DNA of 64,000 nt from Peribacillus simplex. GTDB taxonomy: Bacteria; Bacillota; Bacilli; Bacillales; DSM-1321. Shown piece after piece: positions 53,673-64,000 of the stretch. Numbering within the stretch: position 1 is the first letter of the stretch; each line of letters starts with the position of its first letter. A program made the translations under genes and the position numbers. The stretch covers positions 328,001 to 392,000 of the forward strand of contig NZ_CP011008.1 of the NCBI RefSeq assembly GCF_001578185.1. The letters are read 5' to 3'. Below the pieces are notes generated by a model. It did not search any database, was not told where the DNA came from, and was given only the letters and a program-made list of their open reading frames with translations.

Positions 53673-55873
53673 AAGTCACTACCGAAAAGTTGGAAAGGTT
53701 CATGCATGTCCTCCTATATATCTTTGGTCTGTTGTTGATCACTGAGTGGTTAAGGCCTGTCGATAAACTCACCGATACAGGGAATATCATCATTTTTGTT
53801 CTATTTTTGATTTTTTCCTTACTGCTGCACTATTTCCGCGTGCATTGGTCAATCCGGTTTATTCTCATTAGTGCTTATATAATGATTTCTTTACAGTTCC
53901 TTCATTCGAAAACCGCTTTATTTCAATTATCATGGTTGAAAGGATTTCTAGTGGATTTTTCGGGAAACCTAGGGTATATATACGATGGGAATTGGGAATT
54001 GATAACAAATCCATTTCGGACGTTTCTGTTTTTTACCCTTCTTTGGCTTGTATCGTATTTGATCCATTACTGGGTGATGGTGAGGCAAAGCATCTTTTTC
54101 TTTTTTATGTTAACGGTGATTTTCATTTCTGTACTAGATACATTCACTCCCTATGTGGGGGATAAGGCAATGATAAGAATCATCAGCATCGGGTTCTTGA
54201 TGCTCGGTCTGCTGTCCCTGCTGCGTCTAACGATACAGGAGATGATTAGGTTTCCGATGGTTTCCATAAATAAATGGATCTTGATGCTGACCGGAATGAT
54301 ATCGGTAAGTGTCCTTGTTGGTTTCGGTGCCCCAAAACTCTCTCCGCAGTGGCCGGACCCAGTGCCTTATATTACTTCTTATTCTGATAAAGCCCTGAAA
54401 GAAGACGGTAGTTCGAAGGGGAAAAGTGTCGGATATGATGAAGACGATTCGGATCTTGGCGGTTCGATAGAGCCAGATAGTTCCACCGTTTTTTATAATA
54501 ATGCACCTGCAGGACATTATTGGAAAGTGGAGAACAAGGATGTTTATACCGGGAAAGGATGGGTTTCCATACTGGAAAAGGACTTTCACTCTTTTTCCAA
54601 CGGTCAGGATATGGCATCTTTAAATATTTATGACGTTCCTAAAGTGGTTAAAACAGAAGAAATGACAGCAAAACTGTCCATGACGGAATCATATTCCCAT
54701 ATAATTCATCCGCAGTCAGGGTATTTAAAAAAGATTGAGTCCAAAAGCGGAATCGATTTCAAATATTATCAGGGTATGGACAAGGTCATTTCTGAACGGG
54801 AAAATGGCGAAAGACTGGTCATGAAAGAGTATGAGCTGGTCTATGATATGCCGAGTTTTGATATAGCTGAGTTAAGGAAAACCACAGAACCTGACGAATC
54901 GATGGATTTGTTAATGGAAAAAAACACACAGCTTCCAGAGGGATTGCCAAACCGGATCTACGAATTGGGATCCCGACTTACAAAAAATGAATCGAATTGG
55001 TACGATAAAGCAAAAGCAATTGAGGATTATTTTGACGGACCTGAATTCATTTATTCAAAGGACGATATTCCGTATCCGGAGACAAATCAAGATTATGTCG
55101 ATCAATTTTTATTCGAGACGCAGAAAGGGTATTGTGATAATTATTCAAGTGCAATGGTCGTTTTACTTCGTGCCGCCAATATACCTGCCAGGTGGGTAAA
55201 GGGTTATACGGAAGGGGAAAAATCAATCCATGATGGTGAATCTGTTTATAAGGTGACCAATAATAATGCACATTCCTGGGCCGAGGTTTATTTTTCAGGG
55301 ATAGGCTGGGTCCCCTTCGAGCCGACAAAGGGTTTCGATGGGGAAGTTGAATTTTACGATTCGGAATTGAAACAGGAAGAGATCAAGAACTCTGGCCCAA
55401 CTAAGGAAAGACAAACAAAGAAAGAGACCAGGGAACGCCAGAATACACCCGATAGGGAAACTCAAAGCTCAGGCAAAATGGGTATTGGGGGTATTGGGGG
55501 CATGGAAGGGCTCTTAAAATGGACTGCCATCACACTGTTAAGTGTAATGATTCTTGTTTCAATGGGTTATTTTTCCAGAAGGAAGTGGATTCCATATCTG
55601 CAGATTCTTCATTATAGAAACAAATCAGGTGCTCGTTTTACGACAGCATATTTAATATTACTGAAACAATTAAAGCGAGCAGGTTTAGTTCGTCCGGAGG
55701 GGCAAACTTTAAGGGAGTATGCCGCCTATGTGGATGTAGTGTACGATACAGATGAGATGAGTGAATTGACGGCTGCATACGAGTTAATGATATATCGTGG
55801 AGACGTGGAAGATCGCGAATGGAAACACTTTCAAAAGGGTTGGGAAAGCTTAATGAGAAAAACTAGCTCTTGA
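53669..55873 (+). CDS. Membrane transglutaminase-like protease-fold protein (TgpA/YebA-like)
   Basis: 734 residues. Six N-terminal helices (about 8-220), then an extracellular region with a transglutaminase core (about 430-560): KGYCDNYSSAMVVLLRAANIPARWVKGYTEGE with the nucleophile at about C489, and NNAHSWAEVYFSGIGWVPFEPTKGFDG with the histidine at about 534. A low-complexity linker, one more helix (about 615-635) and a cytosolic DUF4129-like tail follow. This TgpA layout is typical of partners of MoxR/DUF58. The enzyme acts outside the membrane; its substrate in Bacillus is unknown. Confidence 0.9.
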   Translation: MKVTTEKLERFMHVLLYIFGLLLITEWLRPVDKLTDTGNIIIFVLFLIFSLLLHYFRVHWSIRFILISAYIMISLQFLHSKTALFQLSWLKGFLVDFSGNLGYIYDGNWELITNPFRTFLFFTLLWLVSYLIHYWVMVRQSIFFFFMLTVIFISVLDTFTPYVGDKAMIRIISIGFLMLGLLSLLRLTIQEMIRFPMVSINKWILMLTGMISVSVLVGFGAPKLSPQWPDPVPYITSYSDKALKEDGSSKGKSVGYDEDDSDLGGSIEPDSSTVFYNNAPAGHYWKVENKDVYTGKGWVSILEKDFHSFSNGQDMASLNIYDVPKVVKTEEMTAKLSMTESYSHIIHPQSGYLKKIESKSGIDFKYYQGMDKVISERENGERLVMKEYELVYDMPSFDIAELRKTTEPDESMDLLMEKNTQLPEGLPNRIYELGSRLTKNESNWYDKAKAIEDYFDGPEFIYSKDDIPYPETNQDYVDQFLFETQKGYCDNYSSAMVVLLRAANIPARWVKGYTEGEKSIHDGESVYKVTNNNAHSWAEVYFSGIGWVPFEPTKGFDGEVEFYDSELKQEEIKNSGPTKERQTKKETRERQNTPDRETQSSGKMGIGGIGGMEGLLKWTAITLLSVMILVSMGYFSRRKWIPYLQILHYRNKSGARFTTAYLILLKQLKRAGLVRPEGQTLREYAAYVDVVYDTDEMSELTAAYELMIYRGDVEDREWKHFQKGWESLMRKTSS

Positions 55874-55926
55874 CCAGGTTTTTATTATATTGATACAATA
55901 ACAAAAACTAACTTAAACTAATATAT

Positions 55927-55997
55927 CCTTCATATATCCTCGATAATATGGATCGAAAGTTTCTACCGAATCACCGTAAATGATTTGACTATGAAGG
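55927..55997 (+). promoter_or_regulatory. Guanine riboswitch upstream of guaA
   Basis: P1 pairs CCTTCATA with TATGAAGG; the core holds GATAATATGG, AAAGTTTCTACC, CCGTAAAT and GACTATG, the purine aptamer pattern. The specificity base in GACTATG is C, hence guanine/hypoxanthine rather than adenine. Confidence 0.93.
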
Positions 55998-56050
55998 CGG
56001 ATTTTAACAGGAAAGCTGAAAATCTGCCTTCGTCTATACTTTTTGTGTAT
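55994..56050 (+). terminator. Terminator of the guaA guanine riboswitch
   Basis: AAGGCGGATTTT (55994-56005) pairs with AAAATCTGCCTT (56019-56030, one G-U), then CGTCTATACTTTTTG. The 5' arm overlaps the 3' strand of aptamer P1, so ligand binding and termination are linked. Confidence 0.85.
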
Positions 56051-56153
56051 TTTTGAGGGTGGATTTTTAGTTTTTCTTTTTTTATGATAATATTTTTTAT
56101 AAGAAAGTATCACTCGATTTTATGAGTGAATTACATTAATAGAGGTGACGTTT

Positions 56154-57710
56154 GTGCCGGGGAAAACAGAATTGCAAAAGAACCAGGAAATGATCGTAGT
56201 ACTTGATTTCGGAAGCCAATATAACCAATTGATCACTCGTCGTATCCGTGAATTTGGTGTGTACAGTGAGCTTCATCCTCATACAATTACTGTAGAGGAA
56301 ATCGAGAAAATGAACCCAACGGGAATAATATTCTCAGGGGGCCCGAATAGTGTTTATGATGCAACTGCATTTGGTTGTGATGAACGCATATTCGAAATGG
56401 GCCTACCGATTTTCGGTATTTGTTATGGCATGCAGCTTATGACTAAACATTTTGGCGGAAAAGTGGAACCAGCGAAAAACCGTGAATACGGAAAAGCGGC
56501 ACTTGCCATCCAAAATGAGTCCAAGTTATTCAGTGATCTGCCGAAAGAACAAATCGTCTGGATGAGCCATGGTGATTTAGTGGTGGAAACGCCTGAAGGT
56601 TTCAAGATTGATGGAACGAACCCATCTTGCCCAATTTCGGCCATGAGTGACGAGTCACGTAAATTGTATGCCGTACAATTCCATCCGGAAGTCCGTCATT
56701 CAGTTTATGGAAATGACATTTTGAAAAATTTCGTATTCGGCGTTTGTGGTTGCAAAGGTGACTGGTCAATGGAGAACTTCATTGAAGTCGAGATGGAGAA
56801 AATCCGTCAAACTGTCGGAAATAAAAAAGTGTTATGCGCATTGAGCGGCGGAGTGGATTCATCCGTTGTTGCTGTTTTGATTCATAAAGCGATTGGCGAT
56901 CAGTTAACATGTATTTTCGTTGATCATGGATTACTACGTAAAGGAGAAGCCGAAGGTGTAATGGAAACATTCAGTGAGGGCTTCAATATGAACGTAATCA
57001 AGGTCGATGCATCAGAACGTTTCCTATCGAAACTTGCTGGCGTTTCAGATCCGGAACAAAAACGGAAAATCATCGGCAACGAATTCATCTACGTATTCGA
57101 TGACGAAGCAACGAAGCTCGAAGGCATTGATTTCCTTGCTCAGGGAACACTTTACACAGACATTATTGAAAGTGGGACGGCTACTGCACAAACAATTAAA
57201 TCGCATCACAACGTTGGCGGTTTGCCGGAAGATATGCAATTTAAATTGATCGAGCCATTGAACACTTTATTCAAGGATGAAGTGCGTGCACTTGGAAGTG
57301 AAATGGGCATTCCAGATGAAATCGTTTGGCGTCAACCATTCCCAGGTCCTGGTTTAGGCATTCGTGTATTAGGCGAAATTTCAGATGAAAAACTTGAAAT
57401 CGTTCGTGAGTCTGACCATATCTTACGTGAAGAAATTAAAAAGAATGGTTTGGAACGTGAAATTTGGCAGTACTTTACAGTGCTTCCTAACATCCGTAGT
57501 GTAGGGGTAATGGGCGACGCCCGTACGTACGATTACACAATCGGGATCCGAGCGGTTACATCCATTGACGGAATGACTTCCGATTGGGCGAGAATCCCAT
57601 GGGATGTACTTGAAATCATCTCGACGAGAATCGTTAATGAAGTAAACCATGTAAATCGCGTCGTGTATGACATTACGTCTAAGCCGCCTGCAACTATCGA
57701 GTGGGAATAG
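56154..57710 (+). CDS. guaA: GMP synthase (glutamine-hydrolysing)
   Basis: 518 residues from GTG 56154 with GAGGTGA five bases upstream. It converts XMP, ATP and glutamine to GMP. An N-terminal class I glutamine amidotransferase (about 12-205) has the nucleophile motif FGICYGMQL and VQFHPEV(R)H with the catalytic His/Glu. The ATP-pyrophosphatase domain has the P-loop LSGGVDSSV and the C-terminal dimerisation domain ends [12 protein letters not shown]. Guanine-responsive control by the leader riboswitch fits its role as the last committed step to GMP. Conserved synteny with B. subtilis guaA-pbuG. Confidence 0.97.
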   Translation: MPGKTELQKNQEMIVVLDFGSQYNQLITRRIREFGVYSELHPHTITVEEIEKMNPTGIIFSGGPNSVYDATAFGCDERIFEMGLPIFGICYGMQLMTKHFGGKVEPAKNREYGKAALAIQNESKLFSDLPKEQIVWMSHGDLVVETPEGFKIDGTNPSCPISAMSDESRKLYAVQFHPEVRHSVYGNDILKNFVFGVCGCKGDWSMENFIEVEMEKIRQTVGNKKVLCALSGGVDSSVVAVLIHKAIGDQLTCIFVDHGLLRKGEAEGVMETFSEGFNMNVIKVDASERFLSKLAGVSDPEQKRKIIGNEFIYVFDDEATKLEGIDFLAQGTLYTDIIESGTATAQTIKSHHNVGGLPEDMQFKLIEPLNTLFKDEVRALGSEMGIPDEIVWRQPFPGPGLGIRVLGEISDEKLEIVRESDHILREEIKKNGLEREIWQYFTVLPNIRSVGVMGDARTYDYTIGIRAVTSIDGMTSDWARIPWDVLEIISTRIVNEVNHVNRVVYDITSKPPATIEWE

Positions 57711-57724
57711 AAGATTGATCATCC

Positions 57725-57762
57725 AATCAGTGAAGGAATTTTCCTTCACTGATTTTTTTTGG
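57725..57762 (+). terminator. Terminator after guaA
   Basis: 14-base arms (57725-57738 and 57741-57754; the inner pairs form the loop) followed by TTTTTTTTGG. Confidence 0.9.
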
Positions 57763-57954
57763 TGAAAATAATTTTTGAATATGTAGATTAATTACATTTC
57801 CCGTATGTTGGCGAATATATAGCCATAATAAGTAAGGGATATATAGCGAAAAGCGAACATTGCCTAAAATTACATAAAAAATATTCGTTTGGTATATTGA
57901 CGATTATTTTAGTGATTGGTACACTATACCTATAATAATAAAAAAACATAATTG

Positions 57955-58019
57955 TCGTATAATATTGGGGATATGGCCCAAAAGTTTCTACCAAGCTGCC
58001 GTGAACGGCTTGACTACGA
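57955..58019 (+). promoter_or_regulatory. Guanine riboswitch upstream of pbuG
   Basis: P1 TCGTA/TACGA; core GGATATGG, AAAGTTTCTACC, GCCGTGAACGGC and GACTACG with a C at the specificity position, so guanine/hypoxanthine type. Confidence 0.93.
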
Positions 58020-58071
58020 TGTGTATGGATTGGCGAGTTATGGATAAACCGCCACTTCTTTACATGACCGC

Positions 58072-58107
58072 AGTCAAGCCCCGTTCAAAAGTGAATGGGG
58101 CATTTTC
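58072..58107 (+). terminator. Terminator and antiterminator of the pbuG riboswitch
   Basis: GCCCCGTTCA (58078-58087) pairs with TGAATGGGGC (58092-58101), then ATTTTCTGTT. The nine bases AGTCAAGCC at 58072-58080 are exactly complementary to GGCTTGACT in the aptamer (58007-58015), giving the alternative antiterminator fold. Confidence 0.88.
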
Positions 58108-58143
58108 TGTTGGCTTATGATTTTATGATAGGGGAGAGTCATA

Positions 58144-59475
58144 ATGAAAAACTATTTTCGGTTTAATGAGCTGGGAACTAATTATCGCCGTGAAATACTT
58201 GGGGGACTAACTACGTTCCTTTCAATGGCATATATCCTGGTTGTTAACCCTGTGATGCTGACTTTACAAAGTATCGAGGACTATCCGGATGAATTGAGAA
58301 TGGACTACGGAGCGGTTTTTGCCGCTACCGCCTTAGCAGCCGCAATTGGCTCGATATTGATGGGACTTATAGCCAGGTATCCAATCTCGCTTGCCCCTGG
58401 CATGGGATTGAATGCTTTCTTCGCTTTTACCGTTGTACTTGGTTTTGGGATTCCTTGGCAGACAGCTTTAACGGGGGTATTGATTTCAGGTATAATCTTC
58501 GTTTTGCTTTCCCTATCGGGGATACGTGAGAAAATCATTAATGCAATTCCGGTCGAATTGAAATACGCTGTCGGAGCCGGTATCGGTTTATTCATTACCT
58601 TTGTAGGGTTTCAGAATGCTGGAATCATCACGAATGATGATAGTGTACTTGTCGGACTGGGCGACTTGACATCAGGAAATACTTTATTGGCTGTGTTCGG
58701 AATTGTCGTAACCGTCATTTTGATGACGAGAGGCGTCAAAAGCGGCGTGTTCATAGGAATGGTCATTACGGCCATTGCAGGAATGATCTTTGGACAAGTT
58801 CCGGTGCCGGAGAAAATAATCGGTGCCGTTCCTAGCATAGCGCCAACATTCGGGGTTGCGTTCGATGCCCTCGGAAATCCCGGTGATCTTTTCACTGGTC
58901 AAATGTTAATCGTGATATTGACTTTCTTGTTCGTAGCTTTCTTTGATACAGCCGGTACGTTAGTGGCTGTTGCGCAACAAGCTGGACTGATGAAGGATAA
59001 TGTACTTCCTAGAGTGGGAAAAGGATTACTAGCTGATTCATTATCCATCGTTTCAGGTGCAATTCTTGGTACATCCACCACTACATCATATGTAGAGTCT
59101 ACATCAGGTGTTGCTGCTGGTGCTCGAAGTGGATTTGCTGCTGTAGTAACAGGTTTACTGTTTGTCCTATCCCTTTTCTTCTTCCCGCTTCTTTCAGTGG
59201 TGACATCTGCGGTGACTGCGCCGGCATTGGTTATAGTCGGAGTATTAATGGCATCTTCACTTAAAAACATTGACTGGCAGAAGTTTGAAATTGCGGTTCC
59301 AGCCTTCTTTACCGTTATCATGATGCCTATGACATATTCAATTGCGACAGGGATAGCTTGTGGATTCATCTTCTATCCGATCACTATGTCGATGAAAGGA
59401 AGGGCTAAAGAAGTTCACCCAATCATGTGGGGACTTGGAGTCGTCTTCCTTCTATATTTCATTTTCTTGAAGTAA
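58144..59475 (+). CDS. pbuG: Hypoxanthine/guanine permease (NCS2, AzgA-like)
   Basis: 443 residues with about 13 helices. The NCS2/AzgA hallmarks are TNYRREILGGLTTFLSMAYILVVNP, SLAPGMGLNAFFAFTVV, FDTAGTLVAVAQQAGLM, GTSTTTSYVESTSGVAAGARSGF and the closing region ATGIACGFIFYPI. It imports hypoxanthine and guanine with protons. RBS GGGGAGA; preceded by its own guanine riboswitch, so it shares ligand control with guaA. Followed by a terminator. Confidence 0.95.
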   Translation: MKNYFRFNELGTNYRREILGGLTTFLSMAYILVVNPVMLTLQSIEDYPDELRMDYGAVFAATALAAAIGSILMGLIARYPISLAPGMGLNAFFAFTVVLGFGIPWQTALTGVLISGIIFVLLSLSGIREKIINAIPVELKYAVGAGIGLFITFVGFQNAGIITNDDSVLVGLGDLTSGNTLLAVFGIVVTVILMTRGVKSGVFIGMVITAIAGMIFGQVPVPEKIIGAVPSIAPTFGVAFDALGNPGDLFTGQMLIVILTFLFVAFFDTAGTLVAVAQQAGLMKDNVLPRVGKGLLADSLSIVSGAILGTSTTTSYVESTSGVAAGARSGFAAVVTGLLFVLSLFFFPLLSVVTSAVTAPALVIVGVLMASSLKNIDWQKFEIAVPAFFTVIMMPMTYSIATGIACGFIFYPITMSMKGRAKEVHPIMWGLGVVFLLYFIFLK

Positions 59476-59490
59476 TAATGCGAGTAAGTT

Positions 59491-59522
59491 AGAAGAGCCC
59501 TGATTTTGGGGCTCTTCTTTCG
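59491..59522 (+). terminator. Terminator after pbuG
   Basis: AGAAGAGCCC (59491-59500) pairs with GGGCTCTTCT (59508-59517), then TTTCG. Confidence 0.88.
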
Positions 59523-59628
59523 TGTTGTAAGAGAAAGGTCTTATCGTGTATAGTAAAAGGACTAAGTACTAAGTACTTTATCCTGTATGGGGCATTGGGA
59601 TGACTTTGGGAAAAAATGAGGGAGAAAA

Positions 59629-60471
59629 ATGAATGGTTTTATCGTTGAAAAGGTTTTGAACAATAATGTGGTGATTGCCACGCATCCGTCGTATGGTGAA
59701 GTAGTTTCTATTGGAAAGGGCTTAGGCTTTAACCGAAAGAAAGGCGAAGAATTAAGTCCGGAACTTGCGGAAAAAACATTCGTTCTAAAAAATGTTAAGG
59801 AACAGGAAAGTTATAAAAAACTTTTACCGCAGATCGATCAAAGTCTTCAAGCTGCCATCATAGAATCCATTCATCTCATTAACGATCGAGTAACTGGAAA
59901 ACTCAATGAACATATACATGTCGGTTTAACTGATCATTTACTGTTCGCCCTTCAGCGTGTTTCACAAGGAATGACTATCAAAAATCCATTCTTGAAAGAA
60001 ACGATAACCCTTTATCCGTTTGAACATGATATTGCTGTTGATGTAATCGACTTAATTCAGGATAAGACAGGCATAGGCCTTCCCCAAGGGGAAATCGGTT
60101 TTATTACGCTTCATATTCATAGTGCAATAGCAAATAAAGACTTATCGGAAGTCAATCAACACTCACAATTAATCCACCATCTTATCCAAGTCGTTGAGGA
60201 ACAGCTCAACGTACAAATTAATAAGGAAAGCATTGACTATACACGTTTGGTCCGTCATTTAAGATTCATGATAGACAGGGTGTTGGCTGGGGAAAAAGTA
60301 GATGAACCTGAAAAAATTGCATTGCTATTGAAAGAAGAATATCCCTTGTGTTACAATATCTCATGGAAGCTAATAAAAATTATGCAACAGAAATTAGGCA
60401 AACCGGTTTGTGATGCGGAAGCTGTCTATCTAACGATGCATATCCAACGATTACAAAAGAAAATAAAATAA
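59629..60471 (+). CDS. glcT: GlcT, ptsG transcriptional antiterminator
   Basis: 280 residues. BglG/SacY family: an N-terminal RNA-binding CAT domain (about 1-58, VEKVLNNNVVIATHPSYGEVVSIGKGLGFNRKKGEEL) and two PTS regulatory domains, PRD1 (about 65-170, with HVGLTDHLLFALQR and TLYPFEHDIAVDVID) and PRD2 (about 175-280, with HLRFMIDRVL and AEAVYLTMHIQRL). Phosphorylatable histidines are present in both. In the presence of glucose it binds the RAT and prevents termination before ptsG; EIIGlc phosphorylation controls it. RBS GGGAGAAA. Confidence 0.95.
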   Translation: MNGFIVEKVLNNNVVIATHPSYGEVVSIGKGLGFNRKKGEELSPELAEKTFVLKNVKEQESYKKLLPQIDQSLQAAIIESIHLINDRVTGKLNEHIHVGLTDHLLFALQRVSQGMTIKNPFLKETITLYPFEHDIAVDVIDLIQDKTGIGLPQGEIGFITLHIHSAIANKDLSEVNQHSQLIHHLIQVVEEQLNVQINKESIDYTRLVRHLRFMIDRVLAGEKVDEPEKIALLLKEEYPLCYNISWKLIKIMQQKLGKPVCDAEAVYLTMHIQRLQKKIK

Positions 60472-60482
60472 AAATACATTAA

Positions 60483-60603
60483 CTTACGTGTTACTGATTC
60501 GATCAGGCATAAGTGAGGAGAATGATTGTTATGAAAGAGGGTATTATATACCTGAATTTTCATTTCAATCCTATCTTTGCTTATGCCTTTTTTGTATTAG
60601 AAC
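60483..60603 (+). promoter_or_regulatory. RAT and terminator controlling ptsG
   Basis: The RAT (60483-60514, ACTTACGTGTTACTGATTCG... CAGGCATAAGT) is the known GlcT target type. AGGCATAAG (60505-60513) also pairs with CTTATGCCT (60590-60598), followed by TTTTTTG; the two folds exclude each other. Confidence 0.9.
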
Positions 60604-60670
60604 TCTGTTGCGTGGGAAGATGAATTCCATCATTAAATGTAACCGTTTTATTAGCATGGAAAAACAGTAA

Positions 60671-62755
<2,085 letters not shown>

Positions 62756-62764
62756 ACATTCAAG

Positions 62765-62806
62765 AACAGGAGGGTGGCTATAATTAGCTGCCCTTCTGTT
62801 TTTGTT
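62765..62806 (+). terminator. Terminator after ptsG
   Basis: AACAGGAGGGTGGCT pairs with AGCTGCCCTTCTGTT (62765-62779 with 62786-62800; two to three G-U) then TTTTGTTT. Confidence 0.85.
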
Positions 62807-62899
62807 TATTCATTAGCAGGGCTGGGCATTTGGGATATTAAAATCTTTATGCTTCAAAATAAAATGAAACAGTGTTTATATAGAAGGAGGTGGTAGTTC

Positions 62900-62956
62900 T
62901 TGAAAAAACAAAGAATTTTTAAAGATTTAATTGACTTGTCTACATGCAGGTGCTAA
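62900..62956 (+). CDS. Possible 18-aa leader-like peptide
   Basis: TTG 62900 has an exceptionally strong AAGGAGGTGG at 8 bases and an 18-codon frame ending LSTCRC. It is in the rRNA operon leader region, so it could be coincidental; there is no other support. Confidence 0.2.
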   Translation: MKKQRIFKDLIDLSTCRC

Positions 62957-63014
62957 TATATTAAATACACCGCTTGAGACAGTGAAGGCAAGCAAGAGAA
63001 ATTAAAACTTGTTG

Positions 63015-63043
63015 TTGACATGAAGTTCGAAAGGTGTTACACT
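63015..63043 (+). promoter_or_regulatory. rRNA operon promoter
   Basis: TTGACA (63015-63020), 17-base spacer, TACACT (63038-63043), 120 bases upstream of the mature 16S rRNA. Confidence 0.88.
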
Positions 63044-63075
63044 AATTAAGTCGCCGAATAAGTGATGGAAAATAT

Positions 63076-63092
63076 TGCTCTTTGAAAACTGA
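63076..63092 (+). promoter_or_regulatory. boxA-type rRNA antitermination element
   Basis: TGCTCTTTGAAAACTGA is the Bacillus boxA consensus found in rRNA leaders. Confidence 0.85.
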
Positions 63093-63164
63093 ACAAAACA
63101 AAGCGCCAACGTTAAATTTTAAGTGAGCACACACTATCAAAAAAGCAAATGAGCAAGTCAAACA

Positions 63165-64000
<836 letters not shown>

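Noticed and set aside
60488..60670. 60-aa ORF between glcT and ptsG
   Set aside because: It covers the RAT and terminator RNA; its start has no good RBS, so it is a by-product of the regulatory leader.

Overview
This 64 kb window comes from a low-GC, endospore-forming Firmicute of the family Bacillaceae. The evidence is a tricistronic spore-germinant receptor operon with its own sigma-G promoter, Spo0M, a Bacillus-type type VII (Yuk/Ess) secretion locus, Bacillus-style AGGAGG ribosome binding sites with frequent TTG/GTG starts, and the first ~835 nt of a 16S rRNA gene at the right end. The 16S sequence and gene order look like the Peribacillus (Bacillus simplex) group to me; that genus call is an inference, not a search result.

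Layout. 0.1-3.2 kb: RidA, then a two-gene sugar-type unit (MFS transporter + TIM-barrel isomerase). 4.2-6.6 kb (-): a secreted SpoIID/LytB protein with three tandem Ig-like repeats and an SH3b domain. 6.7-11.6 kb is a decayed accessory patch: a truncated Amj flippase, an ORF-less group II intron inserted in a small dispersed repeat, a secreted glycerophosphodiesterase (-), a truncated VOC gene and tiny ORFs. 11.7-15.8 kb (-): gerA-gerB-gerC with a small leading membrane ORF and a sigma-G promoter. 16.3-18.3 kb: a beta-lactamase-fold serine hydrolase and a GNAT enzyme. 18.7-22.8 kb: hutP-hutH with a HutP-controlled terminator and a cre site, then a LysP-type permease. 23.1-24.9 kb (-): accD-accA. 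25.5-27.0 kb: Spo0M behind a sigma-W-like promoter plus a one-domain paralogue. 27.7-32.6 kb: a sigma-54 module (YfcC-type carrier and isoaspartyl dipeptidase on -, enhancer-binding activator on +). 33.9-36.9 kb: an OpuA glycine-betaine importer with fused permease and binding protein. 37.4-39.1 kb: an IS110-family element with a frameshifted transposase. 39.1-40.1 kb: nucleoside hydrolase. 40.5-50.4 kb: complete type VII secretion locus yukE-yukD-yukC-yukBA-yueB-yueC. 50.7-51.4 kb (-): a cobalamin riboswitch upstream of a wrecked BtuF-like gene. 51.5-59.5 kb: MoxR-DUF58-transglutaminase genes, guaA and pbuG, the last two each behind a guanine riboswitch. 59.6-62.8 kb: glcT-ptsG with the RAT/terminator switch. 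63.0-64 kb: rRNA promoter, boxA and 16S rRNA.

Regulation stands out. Within one window there are two guanine riboswitches, an orphaned cobalamin riboswitch, a HutP antiterminator, a GlcT antiterminator, a likely intra-operon attenuator between yukE and yukD, and recognisable sigma-54, sigma-G and sigma-W promoters plus two cre-like boxes. I found no convincing wholly new defence or biosynthetic system. The best leads are the group II intron inside a dispersed palindromic repeat, the A9 frameshift and structured 5' region of the IS110 element, the non-AUG (ATA) start proposed for yukD, the tandem ~230 bp duplication upstream of opuA, and the orphaned B12 riboswitch.
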